Below are positions 33,984 to 42,821 of a DNA stretch of 64,000 nt, in pieces. The first letter of the stretch is position 1, and every line of letters starts with the position of its first letter. The DNA comes from CAVLDP01 sp963661945. Lineage in GTDB: Bacteria > Bacillota > Clostridia > Lachnospirales > Lachnospiraceae. The translations under genes and the position numbers were made by a program. The stretch lies in NCBI GenBank assembly GCA_963661945.1, contig CAVLDP010000008.1:4214-68213 (forward strand), in the 5' to 3' direction. The notes under the pieces are model-generated. The model saw nothing but the letters and a program-made list of their open reading frames with translations. It made no database searches and was not told the origin of the DNA.

Positions 33984-36650
33984 TTATTCCTTGGTCTCAT
34001 AGACAAGGCCAAAAGCGCCCAGTCCACAGCCACAAGAATTCGTAGCAGATGATGACTGTATGATAATTTCCTCAAAATCCACATAACGCGAGATTTCCTT
34101 ACGGATAAATTCAACCTCTCTGGCAGAGCATCCAGAATAGACTAAGAAGAGGCGACTTCTATCTATTGACTTACCCTTAAGTTCTCTCTTGATATATCTT
34201 CTCGCGCGGGATTCGAAGCTTCCCACATAGAGGAAGTTTACCCGTATTGAACTGTTCTTGCACTTTACACTTGGTCTGAGTCTATAGCGACTGCAGAAAT
34301 TAGCAAAGCTTGTGCTAAGAAGCTCATTTCTCGTCATAAGTTCAATTGATGATATGAGGAAGGTCGCATGAATTCTCTGCTTAACATCTTCGAGATGGGC
34401 AATAACCTCATCCCGACTAAATCCGTCCTCCACCATCTGAATGGCTCTAAGCGTGAGAAGGCCGATTCCGCAGGACAATTGTCCAGAATCCACAACCGTC
34501 ACATCTTCAAAGCTTCGCGAAGCCTCCATCGCAGTCTCAAAACCTGCACCAACATGAGAAGCCATAGCAATATGGATCACTTCCTCCGCTTCAAGCAGGG
34601 CTTCTCCGAAGAATCGCTCATACTCCTCTACCGAAGAGGAATCCACATGAGCTACACTTCCGGTCTGCCCTAAGTAGGACAGCAAGTCCTCAGAATCAAT
34701 CTCCGCTCCATCTCGGAACCGCCCTTCTGATGTTACCACATAAAATGGCATAAGACGAATATCTAATTTGCCAAGAACCTCTCTTGGAATATCAGCTGTA
34801 CAATCTGTCGTGATAAGGAGTCTACGTTTATGCTGGCCAATTGCTCTTGCATCCACCATCTCCTCTGTCGTAAGCCTATTCCTCTGTATCTCAAGAAGTT
34901 CCTTCGGAATGTAGCCCATTATGATGTTCTCAAGGACCTTACCTGTAATTGGCTTGGTAATATAGCCTGCAAATCCGCGATTGCGATAGAAATCCTCCAT
35001 ATTCTCAAGCGCAGATGCTGTCATCGCAACAATTGGCGTCTTCTGATTCAATCCCTCTTCCTGAATTCGAATCATCCGAAAGGTCTCAACGCCATCCATC
35101 TCCGCCATCTTATGGTCCATAAGAATTAGATGATAAATGGTTTTTCTCGTATATTCGAGCGCTTCTCTGCCGGATTTGGCCGTATCCACCTGAATCCTGG
35201 TTGCGCTTAGGATTCTGGTAGACAGCACGCGATTCATGGCATCATCATCCACAATCAACACCTTGGCTTCTGGCGCTTCAAAGGTAGGCACATATTTCTC
35301 GCGGTGATCCGAAGAACTTCCCGAGAATACATCCAGGGCGCCAATTGGAGCAGAGTCAAGGACCTTCTGATTCAAGGCAACATGGAAGGTGCTGCCCTCC
35401 GAATAAATACTGTCTACGGAAATCTTGCCACCCATCAGCTCTACAAACTGTTTACAGATAGCAAGGCCAAGCCCCGAGCCCTCAATTCCACGATGATTTC
35501 TCTCATCTACTCTCTGGAAGGAATCGAAGACATATGGAATAGAATCCTTTCGAATACCAATTCCTGTATCCGCAACTGATATATGAAGACGAATTTCATC
35601 TGGTCCAATTCCATCTTCCTGGACAGACAGAATCACACTGCCCTTATCCGTATATTTAATTGCATTGATCAGTAGATTAAGAAGTATCTGCTGCAGACGG
35701 ACCTTGTCTCCGTAGAGGGTTCTTGGAATGGTAGGTGAGATATTGGCCGTTAGTGTAAGCCCCTTCTCTATCGCCTGTCTCCTCGCAATATGAAGGACAT
35801 CCGAGAACAAATCCTCCGTCTGATAACGAACCAGCTCAAGACTCATCTTGCCAGACTCAAGGCGCGACAAATCAAGAATATCATCGATCAGGGAGAGCAG
35901 AATTCGACTGGCCCCTTCGATATTCTCGCAGTTATCTACAACAGTCTGCGGAACCTCCTCCCTTAAATTCAGCTCATTCATTCCGATAATAGTATTTATT
36001 GGCGTACGAATCTCATGGCTCATCTTGGAGAAGAAGTTACTTTGTGCTTCATTTAACTTCTCAATCTCCTCCTTCTGTCGCATGGCAATACTTGTCTCTT
36101 CCTTATAGATCAGATTCTGGAAATGAATAAAGAGACCCGTCACCACACCAACGAAGATCATGGACCAGCAGGAATCGATATATATCGCCTCTCTGGAATT
36201 AAGTTCTAGCATGTACATAGGAAAGCGAAGTCCGACGTAGTAGATTATCCCATCTACTACAATACTGGCTATAACCATGACCGCGCACTCTGCTCCATGC
36301 AGCATGAGAAAACTAAAGATAATGCCAAGTGCAAACCAAATCGGAGCACCAGAAGCTGCTCCGCCAGATGCCATAAATGCAAAGGGAGCCAGAATAAAGT
36401 TAAGATAGATTGAAATAAATAAAGCTCCGGCATGCGTATTATTTCGCTTGAGTGAGATTGTTCTTGTAAGCTGAAAGATAAAGGCTGTTGCGATCAAAAT
36501 CAGCGAAACAAACCAGGACCTACGAACCACAAATCCCATAATTGCCGCAAAGAGAAATCCTGTCATGGACACTGGCATAAAGATACGAAACAATTTCTCC
36601 TGCATCGTAAGATTTTCATTATATAGAACTGCTTTCGTTTTCTTAATCAT
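33984..36650 (-). CDS. Hybrid histidine kinase-receiver-DegV fusion protein
   Basis: An 888-residue multidomain protein. Residues 20-185 hold about six membrane helices. The HisKA region follows with the phospho-accepting His near 212 (FFSKMSHEIRTPINTI) and a HATPase (about 310-430; GLGLAICKQFVELMGG). A receiver spans about 465-590 (VLIVDDDAMNRVL, LILMDHKMAEMDG). Residues about 607-888 form a full DegV domain (ITTDCTADIP, SHVGAGFETAM, VVDSGQLSCGIG, terminal CGCGLGAFGLVY). DegV/FakB proteins bind fatty acids; fusion to a kinase is unusual and suggests lipid sensing. Two bp separate it from the upstream kinase gene. Confidence 0.88.
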   Translation of the reverse strand: MIKKTKAVLYNENLTMQEKLFRIFMPVSMTGFLFAAIMGFVVRRSWFVSLILIATAFIFQLTRTISLKRNNTHAGALFISIYLNFILAPFAFMASGGAASGAPIWFALGIIFSFLMLHGAECAVMVIASIVVDGIIYYVGLRFPMYMLELNSREAIYIDSCWSMIFVGVVTGLFIHFQNLIYKEETSIAMRQKEEIEKLNEAQSNFFSKMSHEIRTPINTIIGMNELNLREEVPQTVVDNCENIEGASRILLSLIDDILDLSRLESGKMSLELVRYQTEDLFSDVLHIARRQAIEKGLTLTANISPTIPRTLYGDKVRLQQILLNLLINAIKYTDKGSVILSVQEDGIGPDEIRLHISVADTGIGIRKDSIPYVFDSFQRVDERNHRGIEGSGLGLAICKQFVELMGGKISVDSIYSEGSTFHVALNQKVLDSAPIGALDVFSGSSSDHREKYVPTFEAPEAKVLIVDDDAMNRVLSTRILSATRIQVDTAKSGREALEYTRKTIYHLILMDHKMAEMDGVETFRMIRIQEEGLNQKTPIVAMTASALENMEDFYRNRGFAGYITKPITGKVLENIIMGYIPKELLEIQRNRLTTEEMVDARAIGQHKRRLLITTDCTADIPREVLGKLDIRLMPFYVVTSEGRFRDGAEIDSEDLLSYLGQTGSVAHVDSSSVEEYERFFGEALLEAEEVIHIAMASHVGAGFETAMEASRSFEDVTVVDSGQLSCGIGLLTLRAIQMVEDGFSRDEVIAHLEDVKQRIHATFLISSIELMTRNELLSTSFANFCSRYRLRPSVKCKNSSIRVNFLYVGSFESRARRYIKRELKGKSIDRSRLFLVYSGCSAREVEFIRKEISRYVDFEEIIIQSSSATNSCGCGLGAFGLVYETKE

Positions 36651-36651
36651 C

Positions 36652-38835
36652 CTATGCCTCCTGGCCAGAAAGTTCCGGCTTTGCTTTCATTTCCACGATC
36701 AGCTTGTCATAGAGTTCCATCAGATGGTCATATTCATTTCGAATCTCTTCTTCCCTGCCCTCGCTTGCCATTCCCTCCATGGTTCGAGCTAATTCAGATA
36801 ATTCTACCGCACCAATGGTAAGGCTTGAGGATTTCAGCGCATGCACTGTCGTCTCAAAGGAAGGCATATCATGACTATGTAGAGCGTGGGCTAGATTCTC
36901 CTTCATTTCTTCATAACAGTCAATATAGACTCTGGCCACTTCCATATAGAGTTCTGCCACGCCGCCACAATACTGGCTTGCTGTAGCCGGATCGACACCC
37001 GGAATATCAAGAAGCGCATCAAGGCTAATCTCCGTGCTTTCCGTAAGCTCCTTGCGATAGGCTGAGAAGTCTTCTACCGCCTGTACTTCTATCTCTTTCG
37101 ATTCTTCTTCCACCGTCGGTACCGTATCCCGCTTCCTTCTTGGGCGGATATCTAGGGTCGGTTCAGAAACGGACGGCTCCTGAAGCTCCTTCGGCAAATA
37201 TTTCTCCAAAATATCATTCAAGCCCTCAATATCAATTGGCTTGGCCAGGAAATCACTAAATCCCTCTGAGAGAAACATTTCCCTTGCGCCAGCAACTGCA
37301 TTGGCTGTTAATACAATAATTGGGACTTGTTGACAGGCCGGATCCACCATATTTCGAATAATATGAAGAGCCTCGATGCCATCCATCTGCGGCATCATAT
37401 GATCCATGAAGATTAAGTCGAAATCCTCCTTCTCCAGAAGCTCGATGGCAGCCCGACCACTTGTGACCGCAGTAATTCGCATAAGATACGGTCTCATCAA
37501 GCCTTCCGCAACAGATAGATTCATACGGTTATCATCTACAACCAGGACCTTGGCATCCGGCGCCACAAAGCTTGCCGTCTTCTTCCTAAGAACTGGCGCA
37601 GAAGAAATGGACTCCTTCGAATTTGAGTCCAGAATCTCTGCAATAGACAGGGCATAAATCGGCTTATAGAGTCTGGAGACCTTGGCATCTGCAGCAATCG
37701 TCTGATCCGGTCCCAGGATTACGCACACCTTCATAATTGATGTGAGTTCTTCATAATATCTCACATCTGAACGATATTCTGTGAAATCAATAAATAAATG
37801 AGTAAAATTCTCTCGCTCAATCCTCCGCGTGAATTCCTCCTTGGTCTGACAGAGGTGAAAATTCACCTTCAGATACTCCTTCATATGGCGAATGGTATCC
37901 ACATAACAATTTCGAATCACAGGAGACTGAAAGGTCTCTAAGTCGAAGAAGCCAAGGATGGACACTTCCTCATTGCTTGTAAGCTCAATACACGGAGTGG
38001 CATCTGCGATCTTCTGCGGTATGGTAAATGAAAATTCCGACCCTTCCTCTACCTTACTGGCAATGGAGAAGAAACCACCGAGCTTCTTCACAATGGCATA
38101 AGACAGGGTAAGTCCCATACCCGTTCCACCCGCATCACGCGTCCTACTGCTATCTGCCTGGTAGAAATTCTCGAAGATTCGCTCCCTCTCTTCCCTGGTC
38201 ATACCAATTCCGGTATCTCGAACCGCAAAGCGAATATTGGCTCCATAATTCTCCAGTCGATAGGAAGCCTGCAGAACTACACAACCATTTTCCGTAAATT
38301 TAATGGCATTATCCATTATGTTATAGAGAACGCGATAAATCTTCTCAAAATCTCCAAGCAGCGTCCTAGGCATGGATGGATCCATATCTACGAGAATATC
38401 AACATTCTTCTCTTCTGCCTTCTCCGTACAATCTCGAACCACGCGATTCAGAAGGTCAATCAGACGATACTCCGTCGACTGAATGCGAATGGTATCCGAT
38501 TGAAGTTCCGCATAATCTAAGATTAGGCTGACGGTTGAGAATAACTCTTCGCCCGTCTCCACAATATCCTCCACCTGAGTCTCGAGATCCTCCGGCAGGT
38601 CCTCTCTATTCTGCAGAATAATCTGTCCCATACCAATAATCGTATTGATTGGTGTACGAAGTTCATGTGATACATTTGCCATGAAATCATCGCGAATCTT
38701 CTCTGCTCGTTCCGCCCTAAGCCGCAGCTCTTCTGTCTTCCGACTTAGCCTGCCCACCTCTCGATATTCGCGGAACAAGAGCACAAGTGTGACAAGTACA
38801 ATGATTGTAAGTATCAGAACTGTATTTGTATCCAT
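36652..38835 (-). CDS. Hybrid histidine kinase with receiver and Hpt domains
   Basis: About 727 residues from the ATG at 38835, which has GGAGAAGG upstream. One membrane helix (residues 3-20), a coiled coil, HisKA with FMANVSHELRTPINTIIGMG (His near 60), HATPase (about 165-275), a region of about 120 residues that looks like a receiver without its key residues (ILGFFDLE...), a true receiver (VLVVDDNRMNLSV, LIFMDHMMPQMDG) and a C-terminal Hpt domain with the phospho-His in VHALKSSSLTIG. This is a complete His-Asp-His relay in one chain. A lone CheY-like protein is encoded next to it. Confidence 0.88.
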   Translation of the reverse strand: MDTNTVLILTIIVLVTLVLLFREYREVGRLSRKTEELRLRAERAEKIRDDFMANVSHELRTPINTIIGMGQIILQNREDLPEDLETQVEDIVETGEELFSTVSLILDYAELQSDTIRIQSTEYRLIDLLNRVVRDCTEKAEEKNVDILVDMDPSMPRTLLGDFEKIYRVLYNIMDNAIKFTENGCVVLQASYRLENYGANIRFAVRDTGIGMTREERERIFENFYQADSSRTRDAGGTGMGLTLSYAIVKKLGGFFSIASKVEEGSEFSFTIPQKIADATPCIELTSNEEVSILGFFDLETFQSPVIRNCYVDTIRHMKEYLKVNFHLCQTKEEFTRRIERENFTHLFIDFTEYRSDVRYYEELTSIMKVCVILGPDQTIAADAKVSRLYKPIYALSIAEILDSNSKESISSAPVLRKKTASFVAPDAKVLVVDDNRMNLSVAEGLMRPYLMRITAVTSGRAAIELLEKEDFDLIFMDHMMPQMDGIEALHIIRNMVDPACQQVPIIVLTANAVAGAREMFLSEGFSDFLAKPIDIEGLNDILEKYLPKELQEPSVSEPTLDIRPRRKRDTVPTVEEESKEIEVQAVEDFSAYRKELTESTEISLDALLDIPGVDPATASQYCGGVAELYMEVARVYIDCYEEMKENLAHALHSHDMPSFETTVHALKSSSLTIGAVELSELARTMEGMASEGREEEIRNEYDHLMELYDKLIVEMKAKPELSGQEA

Positions 38836-38900
38836 AAAGCCTTCTCCATTCACGGAAAAAGACGACGTGACTCCACATCGCCTTCCTGTCTATAAGTTCT

Positions 38901-39386
38901 CTATTCTTCCTTAATGCCCAGCGCTTCATCAATCTCAGCAGCCTGCTTAGCAAGCGCAGCATCAAAGGCCGCCTCCTGCATCTTCATATGATATTCGAAT
39001 AATTCATCCTCATCCAGTGCTGGGCCAACCACTCTGCTTACTCGCGTCACCAGATCATCCGGCACAAAAGGCTTCTTGATATAATCACGCGCACCGAGTC
39101 CGACCGCTTCCTTAATCTGGTCCATTTCTGAAAAAGCAGTAAGGAAAATCACAGGAATATTATCCCATTCCTTGTGACCTCGAATATTACGAAGAGTCTG
39201 AAAACCGTCAATCATAGGCATCTTGATATCTAGAAGAATCAAATCTGCTGGCGCTTCCGTCAGCTTGGTAATGCAATCAAAGCCTGATGTCGCTGTCCGA
39301 ACTTCATACTTCTGCTTCTCCAAAATAAGCTGTGCCATCTTCAGATTCGTTAAACTGTCATCTACGATTAGTATCTGCTTGGCCAT
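38901..39386 (-). CDS. CheY-like response regulator with short C-terminal tail
   Basis: A 161-residue protein that is almost only a receiver domain: VDDSLTNLKMAQLIL, phospho-Asp in ILLDIKMPMIDG (about residue 54) and conserved Lys in YIKKPF (about 106), followed by a charged alpha-helical tail of about 40 residues. It has no DNA-binding domain, so it probably relays phosphate or acts by protein contact with the two hybrid kinases encoded after it. Confidence 0.88.
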   Translation of the reverse strand: MAKQILIVDDSLTNLKMAQLILEKQKYEVRTATSGFDCITKLTEAPADLILLDIKMPMIDGFQTLRNIRGHKEWDNIPVIFLTAFSEMDQIKEAVGLGARDYIKKPFVPDDLVTRVSRVVGPALDEDELFEYHMKMQEAAFDAALAKQAAEIDEALGIKEE

Positions 39387-39400
39387 AATCTCTCCTGTCT

Positions 39401-40567
39401 CTAAAAAGCTCTCCGATATATCTTCTCAATCGTCTTCGCACTAAGTGGAATGACAGAGTCACTGCACTGCTTCGCTGCCTTCTCTGCCATAATCTCAAAC
39501 TTGCTGTCATCAGTAATTCCAACTGCCCTCAGGTTATGCGGCATACCAAGCTTCTCAAAGAAGAACTTTCTGGTAAATGCAATTGCCTCTCGTGCAATGA
39601 TATAGTCATCCGATTTGCCGCTTGGATCAAGTCCATAGACTTCCCGACCAAAGCGTGCAAGCATTGGCGCTGTCCCAAGGTCCAAAATCTCATCCATCCA
39701 CGCTGGTGTCAAAATGGCAAGTCCCTCTCCATGAGTAATGTCATAGAAGGCAGAAAGCTCATGTTCCATCGGATGAACGCACCAGGCATTGGCCGAGCCC
39801 TCTCCAACCAGACCATTTATCGCATGACTGGATGCCCACATAATCGAAGCTCTCGCCTGATAATTCCGTGGTTCCTCCATAGCTACTGGTCCACAGGTGA
39901 TGCAGGTCCTAAGAATGCCCTCTGCCAGGTTCTTCTGAAATTCTGCATCCTCCTTGGAGAAATAATTCTCCATGGTGTGACTCATAATATCCGCCAGGCC
40001 TGCTGCCGTCTGCTTCTTGCTCACCGTATAAGTGTATTCCGGATCAAGAACAGACATCGTAGGCTTAAGGCACTCTGCGCCGGTTCCCCATTTCTCATTC
40101 TTTGTCATATCAGAGATAACTGCATAGGAGTCCATCTCAGAACCAGTTGCTGATAGAGTCAGTACTGTATAGATAGGAAGTGCATCTGTAATCTTACTTC
40201 CATCAAGGACAAGTTCCCAAGGGTCCAGTTCACTCTTGGCGCCCGCCGCTATGATCTTAGCGCAATCAATCACGCTTCCACCGCCAATGGCAAGAAGCAT
40301 CTCAATCTCATGCTCCTTGCATAGCGCTACGCCATCTCGCACCGATTCAATCCTGGGATTTGGCTCCACCCCAGATAGTTCAAAGACCTCGATCTCGCTA
40401 TCCGATAGAATCTTCATCGCCTCATTATAGATGCCAGAAGCCTTGATGCTGCCTCCTCCATATACAAGAAGAGCCTTGCTACCAGATTCCTTCATCTCAC
40501 TAAGATGCATAATCTGACCTTTTCCAAAATGAATTCTAGTTGGTACATGGTATGTAAAATTATACAT
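39401..40567 (-). CDS. Iron-containing alcohol dehydrogenase
   Basis: A 388-residue group III alcohol dehydrogenase. The nucleotide-binding AIGGGSVIDCAKIIA is near residue 95 and metal-binding residues lie in LADIMSHTMENYF, HPMEHELSAFYDITHGEGLA. It resembles YqhD/butanol dehydrogenases that reduce aldehydes with NAD(P)H. A GGGAGGAAG ribosome site precedes the ATG. It is the first gene of the long minus-strand run ending at 28476, with only 14 bp to the receiver gene. Confidence 0.88.
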   Translation of the reverse strand: MYNFTYHVPTRIHFGKGQIMHLSEMKESGSKALLVYGGGSIKASGIYNEAMKILSDSEIEVFELSGVEPNPRIESVRDGVALCKEHEIEMLLAIGGGSVIDCAKIIAAGAKSELDPWELVLDGSKITDALPIYTVLTLSATGSEMDSYAVISDMTKNEKWGTGAECLKPTMSVLDPEYTYTVSKKQTAAGLADIMSHTMENYFSKEDAEFQKNLAEGILRTCITCGPVAMEEPRNYQARASIMWASSHAINGLVGEGSANAWCVHPMEHELSAFYDITHGEGLAILTPAWMDEILDLGTAPMLARFGREVYGLDPSGKSDDYIIAREAIAFTRKFFFEKLGMPHNLRAVGITDDSKFEIMAEKAAKQCSDSVIPLSAKTIEKIYRRAF

Positions 40568-40670
40568 ATTACGCTTCCTCCCATCTATTTCTTGGCGTAA
40601 ACCCCCGAATTATCTTTTATTATATATAATTTTCAGTAAATAGAAAACATATTCTTCTCTTTTCTAATAT

Positions 40671-40699
40671 TTGAAATTGTTATGCCTCCGTAGTAAAAT
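40671..40699 (+). promoter_or_regulatory. Promoter of the MATE-glpP operon
   Basis: TTGAAA (40671-40676) and TAAAAT (40694-40699) are 17 bp apart. The predicted start point, about 40706, lies only some ten bases before a terminator hairpin. Confidence 0.65.
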
Positions 40700-40715
40700 A
40701 TAGGCAAATCTATGG

Positions 40716-40750
40716 GGGGACGGATTCTTATTTTCCGTCCCCTTTTCTTA
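40716..40750 (+). promoter_or_regulatory. Leader terminator ahead of MATE-glpP
   Basis: GGGGACGGA (40716-40724) pairs perfectly with TCCGTCCCC (40734-40742), followed by TTTTCTT. The gene on the other side is divergent, so this terminator can only act on the leader of the MATE-glpP operon and implies premature termination or antitermination there. Confidence 0.75.
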
Positions 40751-40765
40751 TAAGAAGAGGTATCT

Positions 40766-42154
40766 ATGAATCAAACAAATCAACCAAATCCACTCGGCGT
40801 TCTTCCGGAGAAGGACCTTCTCAGACAGTTCGCCATTCCAAGTATAATCGCTATGCTTGTAAGCTCTCTCTATAACATTGTCGACCAGTTCTTCATCGGC
40901 CAGGCAGTTGGTGAGCTTGGCAATGCTGCAACCAACATCGTCTTCCCACTGAGCACTTCCTGCATCGCAATTGCCCTGCTTTTTGGCATCGGTGGTTCCT
41001 CCACCTTCAATCTAGCTATGGGACGCGAGGAAAATGAAAAAGCACCCTATTATATTGGAAATTCAATCAGTGCAATGATGGGGCTTGGTATCATCCTGGC
41101 AATTCTTGTCCTGCTCTTTACTAATCCAATACTTCGTTTCTTCGGCTCACCAGACAATGTCCTAAGCTATGCTTCTACCTATGCAACCATCACAGCGATT
41201 GGCTTTCCATTTCTAATCGTATCCGCCGGTGGCGGTCACCTGATTCGTGCAGATGGCAGTCCAAAGATGACCATGGCAATTAATCTGGTCGGTGCTATCG
41301 TAAATACCGTCCTTGATGCAATCTTTGTCTTCGTACTGAATATGGGAATGGCTGGTGCAGCACTTGCGACAATCATCGGCCAGGTAATCGCAGCCGGTCT
41401 TGTCTTCTGGTATTTGCCACGATGTAAGACTGTCAAATTAGAGTGGAAGCATTTTATGCCACAGATGTCGATTATCTCATCTATCGTATCGCTTGGTATG
41501 GCACCTTGCTTCAACCAGCTTGCCATGATGATCACTCAGATCATCATGAATAAGAGCCTCAAATACTACGGCAGCCAGTCCATTTATGGAGAATCAATTC
41601 CGATTGCTGTCGTTGGCATCGTCATGAAGGTATCCATGCTTGTCATGGCCTTCGTAATCGGTCTGTCACAGGCCTGTCAGCCACTTGCCAGCTACAATTA
41701 TGGAGCCAGAAAATATGACCGTGTGAAGAAGTCCTACCTACTGGCCATTCGAAGTGGCGCAATTGTCACTACGATTTCCTTTGTACTGTTCCAGCTGTTT
41801 CCAGTGCAGATTATCTCCGTCTTCGGAAGCGGCTCCGACCTATACGTTGCATTTGCAGTGAAGTATTTCAGAATATTCCTGTTCTTCATCTTCCTTTGCT
41901 TCCTGCAGCCAATTACCAGTAACTTCTTCACAGCAATTGGTAAGCCTAAGAAGGGTATCTTCCTGTCACTGACCAGACAGATTATCTTCTTCCTGCCAGT
42001 TGTCTTAATCCTGCCAACCTTTATGGGAATTGATGGCATCACATACGCAGGGCCAATCGCCGATGGCACCTCCGCTCTTGTATGTGCCTGCATGATCATT
42101 CATGAACTTCGTAAACCAGAATATCAGATGTCAAATGAAGGAGCAGAAGCATGA
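40766..42154 (+). CDS. MATE-family efflux transporter
   Basis: A 462-residue protein with twelve membrane helices in two related halves, typical of MATE exporters that use Na+ or H+ gradients to expel cationic or drug-like compounds. Characteristic phrases are NIVDQFFIGQAVGELGNAA in helix 1-2 and ISNFF/ITSNFFTAIGKPKKG late in the chain. Its stop overlaps the glpP start in ATGA. The substrate is unknown; the coupling with glpP is odd and may mean a link with glycerol metabolism or simple read-through. Confidence 0.87.
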   Translation: MNQTNQPNPLGVLPEKDLLRQFAIPSIIAMLVSSLYNIVDQFFIGQAVGELGNAATNIVFPLSTSCIAIALLFGIGGSSTFNLAMGREENEKAPYYIGNSISAMMGLGIILAILVLLFTNPILRFFGSPDNVLSYASTYATITAIGFPFLIVSAGGGHLIRADGSPKMTMAINLVGAIVNTVLDAIFVFVLNMGMAGAALATIIGQVIAAGLVFWYLPRCKTVKLEWKHFMPQMSIISSIVSLGMAPCFNQLAMMITQIIMNKSLKYYGSQSIYGESIPIAVVGIVMKVSMLVMAFVIGLSQACQPLASYNYGARKYDRVKKSYLLAIRSGAIVTTISFVLFQLFPVQIISVFGSGSDLYVAFAVKYFRIFLFFIFLCFLQPITSNFFTAIGKPKKGIFLSLTRQIIFFLPVVLILPTFMGIDGITYAGPIADGTSALVCACMIIHELRKPEYQMSNEGAEA

Positions 42155-42717
42155 AACAAGAATTCAAAGTAGCCCTTGAAGAATCGCCCATCATTGTCGC
42201 AATTAAAGATGATGCCGGCCTGGAGAAGTGTCTAACCTCCGATTCCTCCATTGTCTTCATTCTCTATGGCGACATTATCACCATAGAGAATATCGTGCAG
42301 AAGGTGAAGGACGCCGGCAAGATTGCCTTCGTTCATATTGACTTGATTCAAGGCCTTCATAACAAGGAAATTGCAGTCGACTACATTAAGAAGCATACCG
42401 CCTGTGATGGTATCATTTCCACGAAAGCACCCCTCATCACGCGCGCCAAGGAGCTCGACCTCTACACGGTAATGCGCTTCTTCATTATCGACTCCATGGC
42501 CTACTCCAACATGGAGAAGCAGGTTAAGCAGGTTAAACCTGATGTCATCGAAGTTCTACCTGCCCTGATGCCAAAGAAGATTGCTCGCATCGTTGAGCTT
42601 GCCCATCGACCTGTCATCGCCGGTGGTCTCGTCTCTGACAAGGAAGATGTTATGGCTCTTCTGTCTGCTGGTGTAAGCTGCATCTCATCCACAAATCCAG
42701 AAGTCTGGTTTCTGTAG
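42151..42717 (+). CDS. glpP: Glycerol-3-phosphate-responsive antiterminator GlpP
   Basis: A 188-residue (beta/alpha)8-type RNA-binding regulator. Segments such as FVHIDLIQGLHNKEIAVDYI, GIISTKAPLITRAKELDL, RFFIIDSMAYSN and PVIAGGLVSDKEDVMALL are characteristic of GlpP. In Bacillus, GlpP with glycerol-3-phosphate prevents termination in the leaders of glpF-glpK and glpD. A matching target is the leader terminator at 24134-24181 before the glycerol-3-phosphate oxidoreductase operon. It is translated from an ATGA overlap with the MATE gene. Confidence 0.93.
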   Translation: MKQEFKVALEESPIIVAIKDDAGLEKCLTSDSSIVFILYGDIITIENIVQKVKDAGKIAFVHIDLIQGLHNKEIAVDYIKKHTACDGIISTKAPLITRAKELDLYTVMRFFIIDSMAYSNMEKQVKQVKPDVIEVLPALMPKKIARIVELAHRPVIAGGLVSDKEDVMALLSAGVSCISSTNPEVWFL

Positions 42718-42729
42718 AAGCCCTAAACA

Positions 42730-42770
42730 AAAACGCCTGACCGAGCATCCACTCAGTCAGGCGTATTCTT
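42730..42770. terminator. Bidirectional terminator between glpP and the antiporter gene
   Basis: ACGCCTGAC (42733-42741) pairs with GTCAGGCGT (42756-42764), with an inner GAG/CTC extension. The T tract is good on the minus strand (GTTTTTG) and weaker on the plus strand. Confidence 0.8.
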
Positions 42771-42821
42771 ATACTTAACTAATTTATTCAACTATCGGAA
42801 ATCTTATCCCAGAGCAAATTC

